From: Clostridiales bacterium UBA6330
GTDB taxonomy: Bacteria; Bacillota; Clostridia; Oscillospirales; CAG-272
DNA: 16,400 bases
Reading direction: 5' to 3'
NCBI GenBank assembly: GCA_002438075.1
Contig: DJSQ01000057.1
Location: 8,515 to 24,914, forward strand
Under the pieces are notes generated by a model. It was not told the origin of the DNA and did not search any database. It saw only the letters and a program-made list of their open reading frames with translations. The translations under genes were made by a program, and so were the position numbers. This document shows positions 1 through 6,521 of this stretch, one piece after another. Position 1 is the first letter of the stretch, and each line of letters opens with the position of its first letter.

Positions 1-15
1 AATCCGCCCTTTGGA

Positions 16-98
16 GTGAAGTTCTTGCGGGTTCTCAGGGGGCTTCTTTCAAGAAGCCTCCTGAGTGGGGTGCGGGGCAAAGCCCCGCGACCTTCCTC
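16..98. repeat. Dispersed structured repeat, copy A (3' of trpS)
   Basis: This is one of two closely similar elements in the window; copy B is at 3583-3660. It contains a hairpin with 15-position arms (34-48 and 51-65), in which one G-T pair at 40/59 interrupts otherwise perfect pairing. A second hairpin has the arms GCGGGGC and GCCCCGC around an AAA loop (72-88). It begins about ten bases beyond the trpS stop codon on the minus strand and could contribute to terminating trpS transcription, although no clean T-tract follows it on that strand. The element may extend past the left window edge. I know no established name for it. Confidence 0.7.
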
Positions 99-108
99 CC
101 CCCGCACA

Positions 109-1170
109 TCAGTTCAGCAGATTGTTGTTCTCGAAATAGTCAATGCGCATCGAGCGGCGAACGGCGGCAAGCGTCTCCGCCGCGCGCGCCTCGGCTACGG
201 TGCAACCCGCGCGAAGCAGGTCGTATACCTCGGGCAAACGGGACTCCCACTCCACGCGACGTGCGCGAATCGGTGCCAGCTCCGACTGAATCACCTCGTT
301 GAGGAAACGCTTTACCTTCACGTCCCCAAGACCGCCGCGCGTGTAGTGCGCCTTCAGCTCGTCCAGATTTGCATACTCGGGCAGGAACGCCGCAAAGTGC
401 TCGGGACGCGAGAACGCATCCAGATAAATGAACACAGGGTTTCCCTCCACGTGCCCGGGGTCCTTCACGCAAAGGTGCGTCGGGTCCGTGAACATATTCA
501 TCACCTTGGTCTTGATTTCGTCCGCACTGTCCGAAAGATAAATGCAGTTGCCGAGCGACTTGCTCATCTTCGCCTTTCCGTCAATGCCCGGGAGCCGCTT
601 GCAAGCCTCGTTGGAGGGCAGAATAATCTGCGGGTCCACCAAGGTCTCGCCGTAAACCGCGTTGAATTTGTGTACAATCTCGCGGCATTGCTCCAGCATC
701 GGCATCTGGTCCTCGCCAACGGGAACCGCCGTTGCGCGGAACGCCGTAATGTCCGCCGCCTGACTGATGGGGTAGCAGAAGAAGCCGACGGGAATGCTCG
801 CCTCAAAGTTCCGCATCTGAATCTCCGCCTTGACCGTGGGGTTCCGCTGAACGCGGGAGACCGTGACCAGATTCATATAGTAGAAGGTCAGCTCGGTCAA
901 TTCGGGGACCGTGGACTGAATGAAAATCGTCGATTTCGCGGGGTCAAGACCGCACGCAAGATAGTCCAGCGCCACCTGCATGATGTTGCTCCGCACCTTT
1001 TCGGGGTGCTCGGCATTGTCGGTCAGCGCCTGCGCGTCCGCAATCATGATGAAAATCTTATCAAATTTCCCCGAGTTCTGGAGCTTCACACGCTCCTTGA
1101 GGGACCCGACGTAATGCCCGACATGAAGCCGCCCTGTCGGTCTGTCCCCTGTAAGAATCACCTGTTCCAT
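109..1170 (-). CDS. trpS: Tryptophan--tRNA ligase
   Basis: This cytoplasmic class I aminoacyl-tRNA synthetase charges tRNA-Trp with tryptophan using ATP. The 353-residue product is complete and close to the usual family length of 330-350. The N-terminus reads TGDRPTGRLHVGHYVGS, containing the HIGH-type signature (HVGH, residues 16-19). GEDQ is at 152-155 and the KMSKS signature is at 201-205, followed by LGN. The dense matches to clostridial TrpRS (for example the PTVKAEIQMRNFEASIPVGFF region, about 111-131) make the assignment secure. The ATG lies 8 bases after the stop of the upstream membrane-protein gene, and an AAAGGA ribosome binding site sits in the end of that gene, so the two are probably co-transcribed. 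There is no room for a T-box leader directly upstream. Structured repeat copy A follows the stop codon. Confidence 0.97.
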   Translation of the reverse strand: MEQVILTGDRPTGRLHVGHYVGSLKERVKLQNSGKFDKIFIMIADAQALTDNAEHPEKVRSNIMQVALDYLACGLDPAKSTIFIQSTVPELTELTFYYMNLVTVSRVQRNPTVKAEIQMRNFEASIPVGFFCYPISQAADITAFRATAVPVGEDQMPMLEQCREIVHKFNAVYGETLVDPQIILPSNEACKRLPGIDGKAKMSKSLGNCIYLSDSADEIKTKVMNMFTDPTHLCVKDPGHVEGNPVFIYLDAFSRPEHFAAFLPEYANLDELKAHYTRGGLGDVKVKRFLNEVIQSELAPIRARRVEWESRLPEVYDLLRAGCTVAEARAAETLAAVRRSMRIDYFENNNLLN

Positions 1171-1178
1171 ATTTATTT

Positions 1179-3371
1179 TTATCCTTTATCCTTTTCCTGT
1201 TGTTCCTGTTGTCTGCGCTTTCTGCTTTCGTAGCCGACATAGACCGCCACCGCACCGATGATGATGCCGCCAACCGAGCCGCCCGCAATGGCAAGGCGGA
1301 CATCCCGCCCCGTGAAAATGGTCGGGGTCTGCTCGCCGTATTCCGTCAGACGGTCAAAATAGAGATACAACCCGCCCAAATCGTCCTCATTCGCATAGCG
1401 GTTGAGGTTGTAGGGCACCGTTTCCCCGAACGCATGGGCAAAGCTGCGCTCCAGCCCGCTCTGCTCGCGGTCCGCCAGCGCGCAGAAATTCTCCGCCAGA
1501 ATCGGCTTGCCCGCCTTCGGGTCATCGGTTACAAACAGCGCGTTCCATTGACTGCCGCTCCACCCGTTGAGGTCTGCGCGGGGTCCCGCAAGGTCCGCAA
1601 GCGGGACCGTGCTTCCGTCCGCATCGGTCAGACTGCCCGAGAGGATGGTCTGCGACACGCCGTTGTAGATTGTGAAGTCATCGTCCGCCCGAATCTGCAC
1701 CATGCCTGCGGGAATCCGCTTGTATTGCGGCAGTTCCTCCATGCCGACATCCATCCCCCCGCTGTAAACCGCGTGGAGGGCGATTGCCGTTTTCGCGTTC
1801 ATCTCCCAAAGGTATGGGACCTCGGTCATGCGGATGCCCGTCAGCGTGGAAAAGCACTGCTTCATATAGGCGGTGGTCACGCGCTCGCGCCAAAGCCCGA
1901 GCAGGACCTCGCCGTCCTCCTCATCGGACGGGAATTCGATTCCGTAAGCCACGCGGAAGGTGCTTGTAAAGACCTCGCCGTAAACCGATGCCGCCAGCTC
2001 GGTGAGCGTTTCGGTTCTTCCCGTCGGCTCGCCCCATTCGCTCCAGAACCATCGCAGGTCGGCGTGCTCACGGATATAGCGGACGGCTTCGTCCGTCAGT
2101 CCGAGAAAGCTAAAGAATTCGAGACGGTCCGAAAGTCCCGTTTCCAGCGGGACCGCATCGTCATACCCCTCGGGCTTTTTCGGGGGTGCCTCCTCGCCCG
2201 TTGTTCCGTCGGTCCCCGTTGCGCCGCCTGTGCCGGTTGTCTCACCTGTGCCGTCCTCGGTCGTGTCGGAGGGCTCGCCCACACCGCCAGTTTCCGTTGT
2301 GTCATCCGGTGTATCGGGATTCACGGGGTCGGGCTCCTCCGCCGTCGGGTCACAGCCCGCAAACAGCAGAACGTCGGGCATCAGGTAGGGCGCAACCGCC
2401 CGCTGTCCCTCGCTCATGGCATCCACGAGGAAGCACAGCTGCTCCGCGCTCAAATCCTCGCGGCAGATGAAGTCCGCCAGCGTTTTTCCGTCCGCCGCCT
2501 TGACCTCACCCGCGATCTGCTCCAGCGCGCCGCCCAGCAGGTAGCTCCGCAGCTCGCGGTCGTTCAGCCGACTGACATAATGCTTCAGCGCGTCCCCCTC
2601 CGCATCCCACTTGGTCGGTGCGGTGCGGTAGGCTTTGAGCGGTGCGGAAATGCTTTCCCAATCGTCCAGCAGTCGACCCGCCAGCAGGAGCATTTCGCTC
2701 CCCGCGCTTCTCGTGCTCGTCTGAAAGCCGTTCAGCGAGGATGCCAGCGCCTTGCCGTCCTCGGTCCCGTTTCCGATATAGAGGATGGCGAACAGGAGCG
2801 ACACGGTGGTAAGCTCCGCCTTTGAGAGGATGCGCTCCACGGTCTCATCGCTCGGCTCGGAGAGCAGGACCTCCCCCAGCAGGCTGTCGCGCTCGGTATC
2901 AAGGAAGCGGTTGAGCGCTTCATATGCCCAGACCGCAGGCTTTTTGCACGCTTGGTACGCCGTTGCCAGCGCCGCCGAAGCTGTCTGCACCGCGCGGACC
3001 GCTTCGGACAGCTGCTGTCCGCACAGGCGGTTCAAAGCGTAGACATCGGTATAAGCGTAGCTTCCGTTCATATTCAGGACCGCGATATCGGTCAGCGCCT
3101 TTTCGGGGTTCCGCGTGGTCTTGTAGCCGAGAAAGACATACAGCGCGCCACTGCCCGTTCCCTCGTTCAGGTTTTGCTCCACGACCGTATAGCCCTCGCG
3201 CTCCAGATACGCGATTGCCTCCTGCTTGTCCGCCGAAATGCTGACCTGCACCTCGCTGACGAACACACGCCCGTACTCCGCCGACACCGCCGGTGCCAGC
3301 GTCCCGCACAGCAGGGTCAGCATCAGAATTGCCGCGACCGACCGCCGCAATCTGCTCAAAATTCGTTTCAT
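1179..3371 (-). CDS. Uncharacterised exported protein with C-terminal membrane anchor
   Basis: I do not recognise this 730-residue protein as a named family. Residues 1-31 form a signal peptide (basic start, hydrophobic core, cleavage after AVSA). Residues about 35-105 contain a pattern of the form GY.VV..NLN.G.GSG.LYVFLGYKTT...ALTDIAVLNM. This resembles the MABP beta-prism domain and repeats I recall in clostridial surface proteins, but the link is tentative. A helical-looking region follows. Residues about 340-403 are a low-complexity linker rich in Thr, Gly, Asp, Glu and Pro, and a second mostly helical, Trp-containing region ends near 690. Residues about 693-714 (Gly/Ile/Val/Ala-rich) form one membrane span, followed by a basic and Gln-rich tail, so most of the protein should lie outside the cell. 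The ATG has an AAAGGA site 7 bases upstream and its own promoter at 3425-3453. Co-transcription with trpS is likely but functionally unexplained. Confidence 0.85.
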   Translation of the reverse strand: MKRILSRLRRSVAAILMLTLLCGTLAPAVSAEYGRVFVSEVQVSISADKQEAIAYLEREGYTVVEQNLNEGTGSGALYVFLGYKTTRNPEKALTDIAVLNMNGSYAYTDVYALNRLCGQQLSEAVRAVQTASAALATAYQACKKPAVWAYEALNRFLDTERDSLLGEVLLSEPSDETVERILSKAELTTVSLLFAILYIGNGTEDGKALASSLNGFQTSTRSAGSEMLLLAGRLLDDWESISAPLKAYRTAPTKWDAEGDALKHYVSRLNDRELRSYLLGGALEQIAGEVKAADGKTLADFICREDLSAEQLCFLVDAMSEGQRAVAPYLMPDVLLFAGCDPTAEEPDPVNPDTPDDTTETGGVGEPSDTTEDGTGETTGTGGATGTDGTTGEEAPPKKPEGYDDAVPLETGLSDRLEFFSFLGLTDEAVRYIREHADLRWFWSEWGEPTGRTETLTELAASVYGEVFTSTFRVAYGIEFPSDEEDGEVLLGLWRERVTTAYMKQCFSTLTGIRMTEVPYLWEMNAKTAIALHAVYSGGMDVGMEELPQYKRIPAGMVQIRADDDFTIYNGVSQTILSGSLTDADGSTVPLADLAGPRADLNGWSGSQWNALFVTDDPKAGKPILAENFCALADREQSGLERSFAHAFGETVPYNLNRYANEDDLGGLYLYFDRLTEYGEQTPTIFTGRDVRLAIAGGSVGGIIIGAVAVYVGYESRKRRQQEQQEKDKG

Positions 3372-3424
3372 TTCATCATCCTTTCCCTCAAAAGCGGTTC
3401 AGGCTCCTGTTTTTCCTTATTATT

Positions 3425-3453
3425 ATTATATCACAAACAACTCTATATTTCAA
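3425..3453 (-). promoter_or_regulatory. Sigma-A-type promoter for the 730-residue protein gene and trpS
   Basis: On the minus strand, the -35 box TTGAAA (3448-3453) and the -10 box TATAAT (3425-3430) are separated by exactly 17 bases. TG precedes the -10 box by one base, giving an extended -10. The predicted start lies about 45 bases before the ATG at 3371. The match to the housekeeping consensus is strong, and the promoter lies in an AT-rich pocket after the hairpin cluster. Confidence 0.8.
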
Positions 3454-3455
3454 TA

Positions 3456-3494
3456 CCTTTTTTCAAAAAGAAAAGGGCGCGGGTCTTTGCCCGC
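3456..3494 (-). terminator. Intrinsic terminator, minus strand
   Basis: A short GC hairpin (GCGGG and CCCGC arms, 3479-3494) is followed on the minus strand by GCCC and then TTTTCTTTTTG. It lies between the isomerase gene and the promoter of the next unit, so it can insulate the two. The stem is only 5 bp, so it may work together with the longer hairpins just upstream in transcription. Confidence 0.5.
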
Positions 3495-3515
3495 TTCGCT
3501 GAAAATCTCCCGAAG

Positions 3516-3588
3516 AAAATTTTTGAGAATTCAAAAATTTTCACCGCAGGCAGAGAGTCGCAACGCGAGCTCTCTGCCTGCGGTGAAA
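3516..3588. repeat. Tandem perfect hairpins in the isomerase 3' region
   Basis: Two perfect inverted repeats abut here. The first (3516-3541) has 11-base AT-rich arms around GAAT. The second (3539-3588) has 19-base arms (3539-3557 and 3570-3588) around a 12-base loop that itself contains a TCGC/GCGA pairing. The two share bases 3539-3541. On the minus strand the second stem is followed by AATTTTTG, so it could act as a terminator for the isomerase gene. Together with copy B of the dispersed repeat and the terminator at 3456-3494, nearly all of the gene-free stretch 3460-3661 can fold. I see no open frame with a plausible ribosome binding site in it. Confidence 0.75.
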
Positions 3589-3660
3589 GTTCTTGGAGTT
3601 CTCAGAACCTTCTTTCAAGAAGGTTCTGAGTGGGGTGCGGGGCAAAGCCCCGCGACCCTT
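3583..3660. repeat. Dispersed structured repeat, copy B (3' of isomerase gene)
   Basis: This second copy of the element at 16-98 lies directly against the stop codon of the minus-strand isomerase gene. It has a perfect hairpin with 14-base arms (3601-3614 and 3617-3630) and then the same GCGGGGC-AAA-GCCCCGC hairpin (3637-3653), which extends through GGGT/ACCC with one bulged base. The spacer between the hairpins (GTGGGGT region) is identical to copy A, whereas the upper stem differs (GAACC here, GGGGGC in copy A) with both sides changed together. That pattern of compensatory change suggests the structure is conserved. Confidence 0.75.
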
Positions 3661-3661
3661 C

Positions 3662-4426
3662 TTACACCTCTAAAGACCGCAGGTAACGGATGCAGCGGGC
3701 AACCTCCTCGGGTCCCGTGGGGTCCAAGCCCTCGGACTCGACCACAATGCGAACGCCGTTGCGGATTGCCCAGTCACGGACGCGGACAACGGGAGCCTTG
3801 CCCTCGCCCAAAGCCTTGCCCTTCACGCCGTCGTGTACGTGCTCATAGCTTCTGTTTTCGGGAGCCGTCGGAATACCGTCCTTGAGGTGAATGACGCGGA
3901 TGCGGTCCTTATGCGCCTCCAGAAATTCCACGGGATCGAGACCCGCATTGAATGCCCAGAAGGTGTCAACCTCCAGCTCTACGTTCGTCCGCTCCAACAG
4001 CTCGTTTTCCATGACCTTTCCGCAGGGATTCACGAAAAATTCCTTGGAGTGGTTGTGGTATCCCAGCGCAATTCCGTTTTCCGCCAGCTTCTTCTGCGCC
4101 TCGTTCAGGAGCGCAATATTGGCTTCCATGACATCCGCAGGCTTCCACGGTGCCGCGGGGACAATCAGATTGTCGCACCCGATTGCCTTGTGGTAAGCGA
4201 TGGTCGCATCGATTTTCTCGGGCACAAGCCGGTCAACCCCCGTGTGCGTTCCCGAGCAAACCAGACCGAATTCGTCCAGCCAGCCCTTGACCTCCTCGGC
4301 GGGATGGTCGAAAAAGCCCGCAAATTCCACATAGTGGTAGCCGAGCTCCGCCACCTTACGGAGCGCCTCCCGCAGGTCCTTCTCCGCAACGTCCCGTACA
4401 CTGAACATCTGAATTCCGTATTCCAT
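3662..4426 (-). CDS. Sugar phosphate isomerase/epimerase family protein (xylose isomerase-like TIM barrel)
   Basis: The 254-residue product belongs to the AP-endonuclease-2/xylose isomerase-like TIM-barrel superfamily, whose members isomerise, epimerise or dehydrate sugars and inositols using divalent metal. Features seen include the N-terminal strand MEYGIQMFSVRD, YHNH (123-126), ELEVDTFWA (about 150-158), VIHLKD (178-183) and a final VVESEG (228-233). These are the positions where family members carry the metal-binding Glu, Asp/His, His and Glu. I chose the ATG at 4426 over an upstream in-frame one at 4501 because GAGGAAAGGA precedes it, the protein then starts on the first beta strand, and the upstream codons overlap the promoter. 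The gene is monocistronic with its own promoter and terminator. The substrate cannot be told from sequence. Confidence 0.88.
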   Translation of the reverse strand: MEYGIQMFSVRDVAEKDLREALRKVAELGYHYVEFAGFFDHPAEEVKGWLDEFGLVCSGTHTGVDRLVPEKIDATIAYHKAIGCDNLIVPAAPWKPADVMEANIALLNEAQKKLAENGIALGYHNHSKEFFVNPCGKVMENELLERTNVELEVDTFWAFNAGLDPVEFLEAHKDRIRVIHLKDGIPTAPENRSYEHVHDGVKGKALGEGKAPVVRVRDWAIRNGVRIVVESEGLDPTGPEEVARCIRYLRSLEV

Positions 4427-4472
4427 ATGAATCGTTTCCGTCCTTTCCTCGCTTCTGCGCGATTGTAAGACC

Positions 4473-4501
4473 ATTATAGCACACAAAATTGCGTTTTGCA
4501 A
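4473..4501 (-). promoter_or_regulatory. Promoter of the isomerase-like gene
   Basis: On the minus strand, the -35 box TTGCAA (4496-4501) and the -10 box TATAAT (4473-4478) are 17 bases apart, and the -10 box is preceded by TGC, giving an extended -10. The start codon at 4426 is about 47 bases downstream of the -10 box. No clear operator palindrome overlaps the promoter. Confidence 0.8.
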
Positions 4502-4540
4502 GACAGAAACAGCCTATCTTCGGACAAAATTTGACATTTT

Positions 4541-4582
4541 AAAAAAAGCCGCCGCGCGGTCCCGAAAGGGAACCGCGCGGCG
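4541..4582 (-). terminator. Intrinsic terminator of the cysK-to-rrf2 operon
   Basis: It lies 7 bases beyond the stop of the Rrf2-family regulator gene. On the minus strand a GC-rich stem (CGCCGCGCGG paired with CCGCGCGGCG, extended with CCC/GGG and one bulged T) closes a TTTC loop, and a run of seven T follows (4541-4547). This is a textbook rho-independent terminator and marks the 3' end of the sulfur operon. Confidence 0.9.
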
Positions 4583-4588
4583 AAGGCT

Positions 4589-4999
4589 TTATTCTTCCTT
4601 ATGCATCAGGTCTGCAACCGTGATGCCGTCAAAAAAATCGTTGGTCAGCTTGTTGAACCTGCTCCACATGGCAATGGTCCTGCAACCACCCGAGCGCGTG
4701 CAGGGGCTGTCACCCGACAGGCAGGAGACGGGCGCGAGGTCCCCCTCGGTCAGGCGCAGGATTTCGCCCACCCGATAGTCCTCGGGACGGCGCGTGAGCC
4801 TGTAGCCGCCGCCCTGCCCCTGCATCCCCTCCACCAAGCCGTTTTTGACCAGCACAGGCATAATCTGCTCCATATACTTTTTGGAGATTTCCAGCCGCTC
4901 CGCGATGTCCTTCATTGCGATATAGGCACCGTCATGGCTGTTTTCCGCAAGGTCAATCATCATCCGCAGGGCGTAACGCCCGCGCGTGGAAACCATCAT
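4589..4999 (-). CDS. iscR: Rrf2 family transcriptional regulator (IscR-type)
   Basis: This 136-residue DNA-binding regulator belongs to the family of IscR and CymR. It has an N-terminal winged helix-turn-helix (about residues 2-70: MKDIAERLEISKKYMEQIM recognition region, then the GQGGGYRLTR wing). A dimerisation helix and three cysteines follow at 93, 100 and 106 in a CX6CX5C arrangement, where E. coli IscR ligates a [2Fe-2S] cluster with CX5CX5C. By family knowledge it should sense Fe-S or sulfur status. It is the last gene of the cysK-iscS-iscU-mnmA operon, 16 bases after mnmA, with GGGAGG upstream of the ATG. Two ATG codons are adjacent, and I chose the first. It probably autoregulates the operon through the palindromes at 9513-9531 and 9558-9576. 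A CymR-like cysteine-metabolism role is the alternative. Confidence 0.92.
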   Translation of the reverse strand: MMVSTRGRYALRMMIDLAENSHDGAYIAMKDIAERLEISKKYMEQIMPVLVKNGLVEGMQGQGGGYRLTRRPEDYRVGEILRLTEGDLAPVSCLSGDSPCTRSGGCRTIAMWSRFNKLTNDFFDGITVADLMHKEE

Positions 5000-5015
5000 T
5001 TTCCCGCACCTCCCG

Positions 5016-6083
5016 TTATCGGATTACGCCGCCGCCGACAACCGTGTCCCCATCGTAAAGGACCACCGCCTGCCCGCGCGTGATTGCCCGTTGCGGCTCG
5101 TCAAAGACCACGCGGACCCGCCCGTGTTCCGTCACCGTTGCGGTTGCCCACTGCTCCGCCTGCCGATAGCGCACCTTTGCCTTCACGCGCAGGGGCTCCG
5201 ACGGCTCGTTGCAGGCAATCCAGTTGAACCCGTCCGCCTCCAGCTCGCGGCTGAAGAGGTCGGAATTCTTTCCCAACACCACGCGGTTGTTTTCCGCGTC
5301 AATTCTCACAACGTAAAGCGGCTCGCCCGCGGCAATGCCGAGCCCCTTTCTCTGCCCGAGCGTGTAGTGGATAATCCCCTTATGCCGCCCGAGGACCCGT
5401 CCCGAGGTGTCCACGAAATCCCCCTCGGGATAGGTTTTTCCGCGATAGCGGCAGATGAAGGACGCATAATCCCCATCGGGAACAAAGCAGATGTCCTGAC
5501 TGTCGGGCTTGTTCGCGTTGTAGAAGCCCTGCTCGGTTGCCACGCGGCGGGTCTCCTCCTTCGCCATATCGCCCAGCGGAAAGCAGGTGTGCGCCAGCTG
5601 CTCCTGCGTCAGCGAATAGAGGACATAGCTCTGGTCCTTGTCGGGAACCAGCGATTTTTTCAGCAGATACCGCTCCCCCGCCCGCTCAATCCGCGCGTAG
5701 TGACCTGTGACCACGCAGTCACAGCCCAGCTCCTCGGCGCGGTGGTAAAGGCGGTCGAACTTGAGGTGGCGGTTGCAATCAATGCAGGGGTTCGGGGTCT
5801 CTCCCGCTTCATAGGCGCAGACGAACCGCTCCATCACCTCGCGGCGGAAGTCCCCGCTGAAATTGAACACATAGTAGGGAATCCCGAGACGGTGCGCCAC
5901 GCTCCGCGCGTCCTCCACATCGTCAAGAGAGCAGCAGGTCCGCGAACGCTCCACGCCCGCGTCCTCGTTGGAATAAAGCTTCATGGTCACGCCGATGCAG
6001 TCATAGCCGCGCTCACGCATCAGATAAGCGGCGACCGACGAATCCACGCCGCCGCTCATGGCGATCAGCGCTTTATTCTTCAT
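5016..6083 (-). CDS. mnmA: tRNA-specific 2-thiouridylase MnmA
   Basis: MnmA inserts sulfur at position 2 of the wobble uridine (U34) of tRNA-Lys, -Glu and -Gln, consuming ATP and sulfur relayed from the cysteine desulfurase. The 355-residue protein has the PP-loop SGGVDSS (10-16), the catalytic NPCIDCN (Cys100) and SQDICF (Cys199). This is the cysteine pair that forms the persulfide/disulfide in E. coli MnmA. The LGQRKGLG region and a C-terminal beta-barrel are also present. Start choice: the ATG at 6083 gives the canonical MKNKALIAMSGG start; an upstream in-frame ATG would only extend it into the iscU coding tail. The first 11 bases overlap the end of iscU, which suggests translational coupling. 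The location beside iscS and iscU fits sulfur delivery from this IscS. Confidence 0.97.
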   Translation of the reverse strand: MKNKALIAMSGGVDSSVAAYLMRERGYDCIGVTMKLYSNEDAGVERSRTCCSLDDVEDARSVAHRLGIPYYVFNFSGDFRREVMERFVCAYEAGETPNPCIDCNRHLKFDRLYHRAEELGCDCVVTGHYARIERAGERYLLKKSLVPDKDQSYVLYSLTQEQLAHTCFPLGDMAKEETRRVATEQGFYNANKPDSQDICFVPDGDYASFICRYRGKTYPEGDFVDTSGRVLGRHKGIIHYTLGQRKGLGIAAGEPLYVVRIDAENNRVVLGKNSDLFSRELEADGFNWIACNEPSEPLRVKAKVRYRQAEQWATATVTEHGRVRVVFDEPQRAITRGQAVVLYDGDTVVGGGVIR

Positions 6084-6507
6084 GACAGTGCGGACAGGAA
6101 TCGCAGTCCGCAAACTTGCAGGAATCGTAGGGAATGTGGTTGCGGTCGTAGTAGTCCTTCACCGCCGCCTTGATTGCCTGCTCCGCCAACACCGAGCAGT
6201 GCATCTTGTAGGCGGGCAGACCGTCCAGTGCCTCGGCAACCGCCTTGTTGGAAAGCTCCAGCGCCTCGCTCACGGGCTTGCCCTTAATCATCTCGGTTGC
6301 CATAGAGCTGGAGGCAATTGCCGAGCCGCAGCCGAAGGTCTCAAACTTCACATCGGTGATGATATCGTCCTTGATCTTCAGGTAGATTTTCATGATATCG
6401 CCGCATTTCGCATTGCCGATTTCTCCAACGCCGTCCGCGTCCTCGATTACGCCCACATTGCGCGGGTTCTTGAAATGGTCCATGACCTTTTCGCTGTACA
6501 GTGCCAT
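6073..6507 (-). CDS. iscU: Fe-S cluster assembly scaffold IscU/NifU-like, with Cys-rich tail
   Basis: This scaffold protein assembles [2Fe-2S]/[4Fe-4S] clusters from IscS-derived sulfur. The 144-residue product (from ATG 6507) has the conserved ligands Cys35 (with Asp37), Cys60 in FGCGSAIA and His103-Cys104 in YKMHCSVLA, matching Cys37, Asp39, Cys63, His105 and Cys106 of E. coli IscU. The start at 6507 is preferred over a GTG at 6513 because AAAGGAG lies 9 bases before the ATG but only 3 before the GTG. Odd feature: beyond the normal IscU end, the chain carries a tail with four cysteines (130, 135, 138, 141) and His140/His142. This tail could bind metal or exchange sulfur. Its coding end overlaps the mnmA start by 11 bases. 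Confidence 0.95.
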   Translation of the reverse strand: MALYSEKVMDHFKNPRNVGVIEDADGVGEIGNAKCGDIMKIYLKIKDDIITDVKFETFGCGSAIASSSMATEMIKGKPVSEALELSNKAVAEALDGLPAYKMHCSVLAEQAIKAAVKDYYDRNHIPYDSCKFADCDSCPHCHEE

Positions 6508-6521
6508 TTTCACTCACTCCT

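Noticed and set aside
1171..1178. T-box regulation of trpS
   Set aside because: Only 8 bases separate trpS from the upstream gene, and the shared promoter leader at 3372-3424 is too short for a T-box.
3516..3660. CRISPR array or insertion sequence ends
   Set aside because: The hairpins are different from one another with no regular spacers, and there is no transposase gene or obvious target-site duplication.
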